From JAKFDI01 sp036676235 (GTDB taxonomy: Bacteria > Pseudomonadota > Gammaproteobacteria > Burkholderiales > Burkholderiaceae_C): DNA of 64,000 nucleotides. Both the position numbers and the translations under genes were made by a program. Where the stretch lies: the NCBI GenBank assembly GCA_036676235.1, contig JAKFDI010000040.1:79932-143931 (forward strand), in the 5' to 3' direction. Shown one piece after another: positions 60,043 to 64,000 of this stretch. How positions within the stretch are numbered: the first letter of the stretch is position 1; every line of letters begins with the position of its first letter. The notes beneath the pieces were generated by a model, which was not told the origin of the DNA, searched no databases, and was given only the letters and a program-made list of their open reading frames with translations.

Positions 60043-61091
60043 GCGGTGTCCTCGTCCACTTGTTTCCAGGCCAGCGTCTCACCCCCACACAGCGGCTTCA
60101 GTTGTGCGTCGCCGAAGGGCAGCGATTCGGGTAGCGTCCACGCCTCTTTGCGCAAGGTGACGGTGCCGGTGTTGCGCCGCAGGCCGTAGAAGGCCGGGCC
60201 GTTGAAGCTCGCGAAGGCTTCGAGCTTATCGAGCGCATCGGCGGCATCGAAGGCCTCGGCGTACAGCTCCAGCGCCGTCAGCGCCGTGTAGCAGCCGGCG
60301 CAGCCGCTCGCGTGTTCCTTGAGATGCGCCGGATGCGGCGCGCTGTCGGTGCCGAGGAAGAAGCGCTCACTGCCCGAGGTGGCGGCGGCGACCAGCGCCT
60401 GGCGGTGCGTCTCGCGCTTGAGCACTGGCAGGCAGTACCAGTGCGGGCGCACACCACCGAGGAACAGCGCGTTGCGGTTGTAGAGCAGGTGGTGAGCGGT
60501 GATCGTCGCGGCGGTGAAGGCGTCGGATTCGGCCACGAACTGCGCCGCCTCCTTCGTCGTGATGTGCTCGAACACCACCTTCAGTTCCGGAAAGTCGCGG
60601 CGCAGCGGGCGCATCACGCGGTCGATGAACACCGCCTCGCGATCGAAGAGGTCGATGTCGGGATCGGTCACCTCGCCGTGCACCAGCAGCAGCAGGCCTT
60701 CGCGCTGCATCGCCTCGAGCGTCGCGTAGGTCTTGCGGATGTCGGTGACGCCGGCGTCGCTGTTGGTAGTGGCGCCCGCCGGATAGAGCTTGAGCGCGAC
60801 GATGCCGGCCTCGGCTGCGCGGCGGATCTCGTCGGGCGGCAGGCGGTCGGTGAGGTAGAGCGTCATCAGCGGCGTGAAGTCCGCGCCTTCGGGTGTCGCC
60901 GCGCGGATGCGCTCGCGGTAGGCCACGGCCTGTTCGGCGGTGGTGATCGGCGGCTTGAGGTTGGGCATCACGATCGCACGGGCGAACTGGCGCGCGGTGT
61001 GCGGCAGCACAGCGGCGAGCGCCGCGCCGTCGCGCAGGTGCAGGTGCCAGTCGTCGGGGCGGGTGAGGGTCAGTTCTTGTGGAGCATCCAT
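60039..61091 (-). CDS. pyrC: Dihydroorotase, catalytic
   Basis: 350 residues from the ATG at 61089-61091 (MDAPQELTLTRPDDWHLHLRDG); an upstream GTG at 61106 is open but less likely. It is the short dihydroorotase form. The zinc motif WHLHLRDG has both His, and the carboxylated-Lys region ALKLYPAGATTNSDAGVTD (LKLYPAG), VHGEVTD and HITTKEAAQFV are intact. It closes carbamoyl-aspartate to dihydroorotate. It overlaps the NYN gene and is separate from pyrB-pyrX. Confidence 0.96.
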   Translation of the reverse strand: MDAPQELTLTRPDDWHLHLRDGAALAAVLPHTARQFARAIVMPNLKPPITTAEQAVAYRERIRAATPEGADFTPLMTLYLTDRLPPDEIRRAAEAGIVALKLYPAGATTNSDAGVTDIRKTYATLEAMQREGLLLLVHGEVTDPDIDLFDREAVFIDRVMRPLRRDFPELKVVFEHITTKEAAQFVAESDAFTAATITAHHLLYNRNALFLGGVRPHWYCLPVLKRETHRQALVAAATSGSERFFLGTDSAPHPAHLKEHASGCAGCYTALTALELYAEAFDAADALDKLEAFASFNGPAFYGLRRNTGTVTLRKEAWTLPESLPFGDAQLKPLCGGETLAWKQVDEDTA

Positions 61092-61141
61092 GCCACGGAT
61101 TGTCACGCTACACCGCCCAGGCCTTCACCCCGGCCTCCCAC

Positions 61142-61236
61142 GGAACGGCTTGCAAGCCGTTCCGGCTGCGGCGGGACATCTGTCCGAAGGGACAGATGTC
61201 GATTCCCGCCTTCGCCTCCCAGAGGGAGAGGGAGAA
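61142..61236. repeat. Two perfect palindromes and a partial family A repeat
   Basis: A 22-bp perfect palindrome (arms GGAACGGCTT / AAGCCGTTCC with GC centre, 61142-61163), then a hairpin GACATCTGTCC-GAAG-GGACAGATGTC (61175-61200), then CTCCCAGAGGGAGAGGGAG, which matches the stem of the family A unit. The block fills the gap between the opgD stop (61241) and the pyrC start. It could serve as a terminator for opgD. Confidence 0.75.
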
Positions 61237-61240
61237 ACGC

Positions 61241-62839
61241 CTAGTACAGGCGGCGATCAGCCGGCGCCGGCGGTACCCACTGGTACAGCCAGGTCTCGGT
61301 GAGCGGCTGGCCGTCGTGGCGCAGGTACAGCCGCAGCGTGATCGGCTCCGTGCTCTCGTCGTCGGGCCTAACGTCGAATATCGCGCGCCAGCCGTTGATC
61401 GATTCGAGCGGGCGTGCCGAGGTGATCTCGATCGTGCCGCGGCTGGCGGTGATGACAGGCTCCACTTTCGCATCACGCCCGAGCTGCGCGAGATCGGCGC
61501 CGGCGAAATCGACCGCAAAGCGCCACGAGAAGTATTTGCGCGGCTGGCCGACGATGCCGCCGAGACCCGTGCGCGTCGCCACGCAATGCGCGAGCGTCGG
61601 CCGCGCCGGCGGCTGCGCGCCCCAGTACAGCCGGTAGCCCACCAGCCACTCTTCGCCGGGCTGCACCGGCTTGGCGGGGTGCCAGAAGGCGACGATGTTG
61701 TCGAAGGTCTCGTCGATGGTCGGGATCTCGACGAGCTGCACCGCGCCCTCGCCCCAGTCGGCCTTGGGCTCCACCCACAGCGAGGGCCGGCGGTCGTAGA
61801 ACACGCCGTCGTCCTGGTAGTGGTCGAAGTTGCGGTCGCGCTGCACCAGGCCGAAGCCGCGCGGGCTGGTGTCGGCGAAGGCGTTGAACTGCAGCGTCGG
61901 CGGATTGGTGAGCGGGCGCCACACCCACTCGCCGTTGCCGCGCCACATCTGCAGCCCGTCGGAATCGTGGATCTCGGGGCGCCAGTCGTTCGCCATGCGG
62001 CGGTCGTTCTCTGCCGTCTGGAACATGCTGGTGCATGGCGCGATGCCCAGCCGCTCGATGGGCTTGCGCGGGTACAGCGCGGCGTCGATCTCCATCACCT
62101 GCGTGTCGCCCGGCGTGATGGCGAAGCGGTAGGCGCCGGCGATGCTCTGCGAATCGAGCAGCGCGAGCACCACCACGGTGTTGGAACCCGGCGCGGGCCG
62201 CTCGAGATAGAAGGCAACGAAGTCGGGAAACTCTTCGGGACGCGCCATGCCGGTGTCGATGGCGAGGCCACGCGCCGACAGGCCGTACTGCCAGTCGCCG
62301 CCCACCGCGCGGAAGTAGCTGGCGCCGAGAAAGGCAGCCACGTCGCGCACCGGATCGGTGTGAAAGTTCAGCCGGAAACCGGCAAATCCGAGATCGGGCG
62401 GCAGCGCCGCGGCCTCGAGGCCGCTCTTGCCATAGTCGAACATCGCCGGGTCGTAGGCGAGTTCCTGCGCCTGGCCGTCGGCAAGTTCATACATGCGCAC
62501 GGGCTTCTTGAAGAAGAGGCCCAGGTGAAAGAACTTGGCCTGGAACCGCAGGTCTCGGTCGGCCCACAGCGCATGGTCAGCGCGAAATTGAATCGACTGG
62601 TACTGGTCCCAGTCGAGGGCGGCCACGGCGGGCGGCAGCGTGCCGGCGAAGGGTTGGTAGGGCGCGCCGGCCATGGCGCGAGCCTGGCCCTTCAGCGTGG
62701 CAAAGTCGAAGGGGCGCGGCGCGCCAAGGGGCTTGAGATCGGCCAGCGCCTCGGTCCAGTTGAGGCCGAGGGCGGCGGTGGCGCTGGCATAAGCGGCACC
62801 GCGGCCGAGGGTGCGGAGGAAGCGTCGTCTGTTTTGCAT
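61241..62839 (-). CDS. opgD: Glucans biosynthesis protein OpgD (periplasmic)
   Basis: 532 residues from the ATG at 62837-62839. The N-terminus (MQNRRRFLRTLGRGAAYASA) carries a twin-arginine motif RRRFLR and should direct Tat export. The MdoG/OpgD fold follows with YDYGKSG-like YDPAMFDYGKSGLE, GFRLNFHTD, YFLGAS-like FLGASYFRAVGG, EIDAALYPR and SPRGFGLVQRDRNFDHYQD (key GFGLVQRDR). OpgD shapes osmoregulated periplasmic glucans in response to low osmolarity. It is flanked by an unrelated transporter on the left strand and lacks opgG/opgH nearby. Confidence 0.93.
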   Translation of the reverse strand: MQNRRRFLRTLGRGAAYASATAALGLNWTEALADLKPLGAPRPFDFATLKGQARAMAGAPYQPFAGTLPPAVAALDWDQYQSIQFRADHALWADRDLRFQAKFFHLGLFFKKPVRMYELADGQAQELAYDPAMFDYGKSGLEAAALPPDLGFAGFRLNFHTDPVRDVAAFLGASYFRAVGGDWQYGLSARGLAIDTGMARPEEFPDFVAFYLERPAPGSNTVVVLALLDSQSIAGAYRFAITPGDTQVMEIDAALYPRKPIERLGIAPCTSMFQTAENDRRMANDWRPEIHDSDGLQMWRGNGEWVWRPLTNPPTLQFNAFADTSPRGFGLVQRDRNFDHYQDDGVFYDRRPSLWVEPKADWGEGAVQLVEIPTIDETFDNIVAFWHPAKPVQPGEEWLVGYRLYWGAQPPARPTLAHCVATRTGLGGIVGQPRKYFSWRFAVDFAGADLAQLGRDAKVEPVITASRGTIEITSARPLESINGWRAIFDVRPDDESTEPITLRLYLRHDGQPLTETWLYQWVPPAPADRRLY

Positions 62840-62903
62840 CTCGCGCCAGTGTGCACAAAGCGTGCCCGTCCGCGCATCGACATGTATCAGCCGCGAGTGC
62901 CCT

Positions 62904-63653
62904 TCAGTGCTGCAGGATCTTGGAAAGAAAGTCCTTCGCACGCGGCGAGCGCGCCTCGGGGTCGCCGAAGAAGTCGTCCCTGCCGCAATCCTCGACGATC
63001 CTGCCGGCGTCCATGAAGATCACCCGGTGGCTCACCTTGCGGGCGAAGCCCATCTCGTGCGTGACCACCATCATGGTCATGCCCTCGTGCGCGAGCTTGA
63101 CCATCACGTCCAGCACCTCGCCCACCATCTCGGGGTCGAGCGCCGAGGTGGGCTCGTCGAACAGCATCACGATCGGGTCCATCGACAGCGCGCGGGCGAT
63201 CGCAACGCGCTGCTGCTGGCCGCCGGACAGCTGGCCGGGGAACTTGTCCTTGTGCGCCATCAGGCCGACGCGGTCGAGCATCTTCAGCCCGCGCGCCTTC
63301 GCTTCGTCGGCGCTGCGGCCCAGCACCTTGATCTGCGCCAGCGTCAGGTTCTCGGTCACCGACAGGTGCGGGAACAGCTCGAAGTGCTGGAACACCATGC
63401 CCACCCGGCTGCGCAGCTTGGGCAGGTTGGTTTCCTTGGCGTTGACCTGGATGCCGTCGACGAAGATGTCGCCCTTCTGGATGGGCTCCAGCGCGTTCAC
63501 GGTCTTGATCAGCGTCGACTTGCCCGAGCCGGACGGCCCGCAGACGACGACCACGTCGCCCTTGTTGATCACGACGTTGCAGTCGGTCAGCACCTGCACC
63601 GGCCCGTACCACTTGGACACGTTGCGGATCTCGATCATCGGTTTGTCGCTCAT
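62904..63653 (-). CDS. Polar amino-acid ABC transporter ATP-binding protein (GltL/GlnQ type)
   Basis: 249 residues from the ATG at 63651-63653. Walker A GPSGSGKSTLIKTVN, Q-loop VFQHFELFPHL, signature LSGGQQQRVAIARAL, Walker B VMLFDEPTSALDPEM and the switch His in VTHEMGFARK are all intact. The FPHLSVTENL block is typical of the glutamate/aspartate and glutamine importers. A permease gene lies upstream on the same strand with an 8-base gap. The substrate cannot be fixed from this part alone. Confidence 0.93.
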   Translation of the reverse strand: MSDKPMIEIRNVSKWYGPVQVLTDCNVVINKGDVVVVCGPSGSGKSTLIKTVNALEPIQKGDIFVDGIQVNAKETNLPKLRSRVGMVFQHFELFPHLSVTENLTLAQIKVLGRSADEAKARGLKMLDRVGLMAHKDKFPGQLSGGQQQRVAIARALSMDPIVMLFDEPTSALDPEMVGEVLDVMVKLAHEGMTMMVVTHEMGFARKVSHRVIFMDAGRIVEDCGRDDFFGDPEARSPRAKDFLSKILQH

Positions 63654-63661
63654 GGCGGGCC

Positions 63662-64000
63662 TCAACGAATAATTGCAATCTTCTTGTTCAGGCGCTTGAC
63701 CAGCGCGGAGAGCGAGAAGCAGATCACGAAATACAGGACCGCCGCGAGGATGTACGACTCGCGCGTGCGGCTCAGGTTGCTGCCGGCCACGGTGAAGCCG
63801 TGCAGCAGGTCGTGCGCCGTGATGATGTAGACCAGCGACGTGTCCTGGAACAGGATGATGGTCTGCGTCAGCAGGATCGGCAGCATGTTGCGGAAGGCCT
63901 GCGGCAGGATCACCAGCTTCATGTTCTGGCCGTAGGTCATGCCCATGGCCTGCCCCGCGAACACCTGGCCGCGCGGGATGGACTGGATGCCCGCCCGCAT
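63662..64000 (-). CDS. Amino-acid ABC transporter permease, partial
   Basis: The C-terminal 112 residues of a His/Glu-type permease lie in the window and run off its right edge. The EAA loop (GMTYGQNMKLVILPQAFRNMLPILLTQTIILFQDTSLVYI; key PQAFRNMLP and QDTSLVYII) that binds the ATPase is present, and two membrane segments are seen (about LLTQTIILFQDTSLVYIITA and AAVLYFVICFSLSALV). It is the partner of the ATPase at 62904-63653. The missing 5' part lies past base 64000. Confidence 0.92.
   Translation of the reverse strand: MRAGIQSIPRGQVFAGQAMGMTYGQNMKLVILPQAFRNMLPILLTQTIILFQDTSLVYIITAHDLLHGFTVAGSNLSRTRESYILAAVLYFVICFSLSALVKRLNKKIAIIR

Noticed and set aside
61079..63016. A 645-residue plus-strand frame opposite opgD
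   Set aside because: Antisense to opgD, with no recognisable domain or plausible start.

Overview
The window is chromosomal core genome of a GC-rich betaproteobacterium, most likely order Burkholderiales and near Comamonadaceae or the Rubrivivax/Leptothrix/Rhizobacter group. The evidence is a cytochrome c-fused CtaC in a cox cluster with a tiny assembly gene and DUF2909, a pilG-pilH-pilI-pilJ-chpA cluster beside rubredoxin, thiD and hemL, a pyrR-pyrB-pyrX array, and an mraZ-to-lpxC division cluster with the usual betaproteobacterial order. No rRNA, tRNA, CRISPR array, prophage or transposase gene was recognised. GC is uniformly high, so long antisense reading frames are everywhere and were left out.

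Layout. 1-5864: aa3-type cytochrome oxidase operon (ctaC-ctaD-35-aa protein-ctaG-ctaE) plus SURF1 and DUF2909. 6120-11531: a BioC-like methyltransferase, comF and trmL, the gpsA-secB-grxC-rhodanese group and gpmA. 11545-18578: a degenerate HD-GYP protein, plsC-like acyltransferase, pyrX-pyrB-pyrR, ruvX, algH and a GAF-GGDEF protein. 18595-28830: the Chp/Pil chemosensory system for type IV pili, with a 2100-residue hybrid kinase. 28889-34493: rubredoxin, thiD-like kinase, hemL, a DUF6152/DUF6644 pair, mpl and a yqiA-like esterase. 34497-53857: two small membrane proteins, then the dcw cluster, transcribed leftward from a clear promoter at 53897-53925 (mraZ, rsmH, ftsL, ftsI, murE, murF, mraY, murD, ftsW, murG, murC, ddlB, ftsQ, ftsA, ftsZ, lpxC). 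54150-64000: a 7TM-DISM GGDEF protein, hemerythrin, NnrU-like protein, MFS exporter, rnpB, a NYN-LOTUS protein, catalytic pyrC, opgD and the start of an amino-acid ABC transporter.

How the parts work together. The dcw genes mostly overlap by 1-11 bases, so precursor synthesis (MurC-F, MraY, MurG, Ddl), septal synthesis (FtsI, FtsW) and the divisome (FtsL, Q, A, Z) are probably co-expressed. Mpl nearby recycles murein peptide and LpxC commits to lipid A. Two pyrimidine loci complement each other: pyrX is a zinc-site-less dihydroorotase partner of pyrB, while the catalytic dihydroorotase is encoded 45 kb away.

I saw no wholly new multi-gene system. The most unusual signals are repeat elements inside the dcw cluster. 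One inverted pair with a hexamer tandem array lies in frame inside murD. Another pair fills the murC-murG gap, a single copy lies between ftsZ and lpxC, and a second repeat family supplies the C-terminus of RsmH. Other points are a ThiD homologue lacking a core motif, a Chp operon with no CheR/CheB gene but with an adjoining diguanylate cyclase gene, and a twin pair of small membrane proteins after lpxC.
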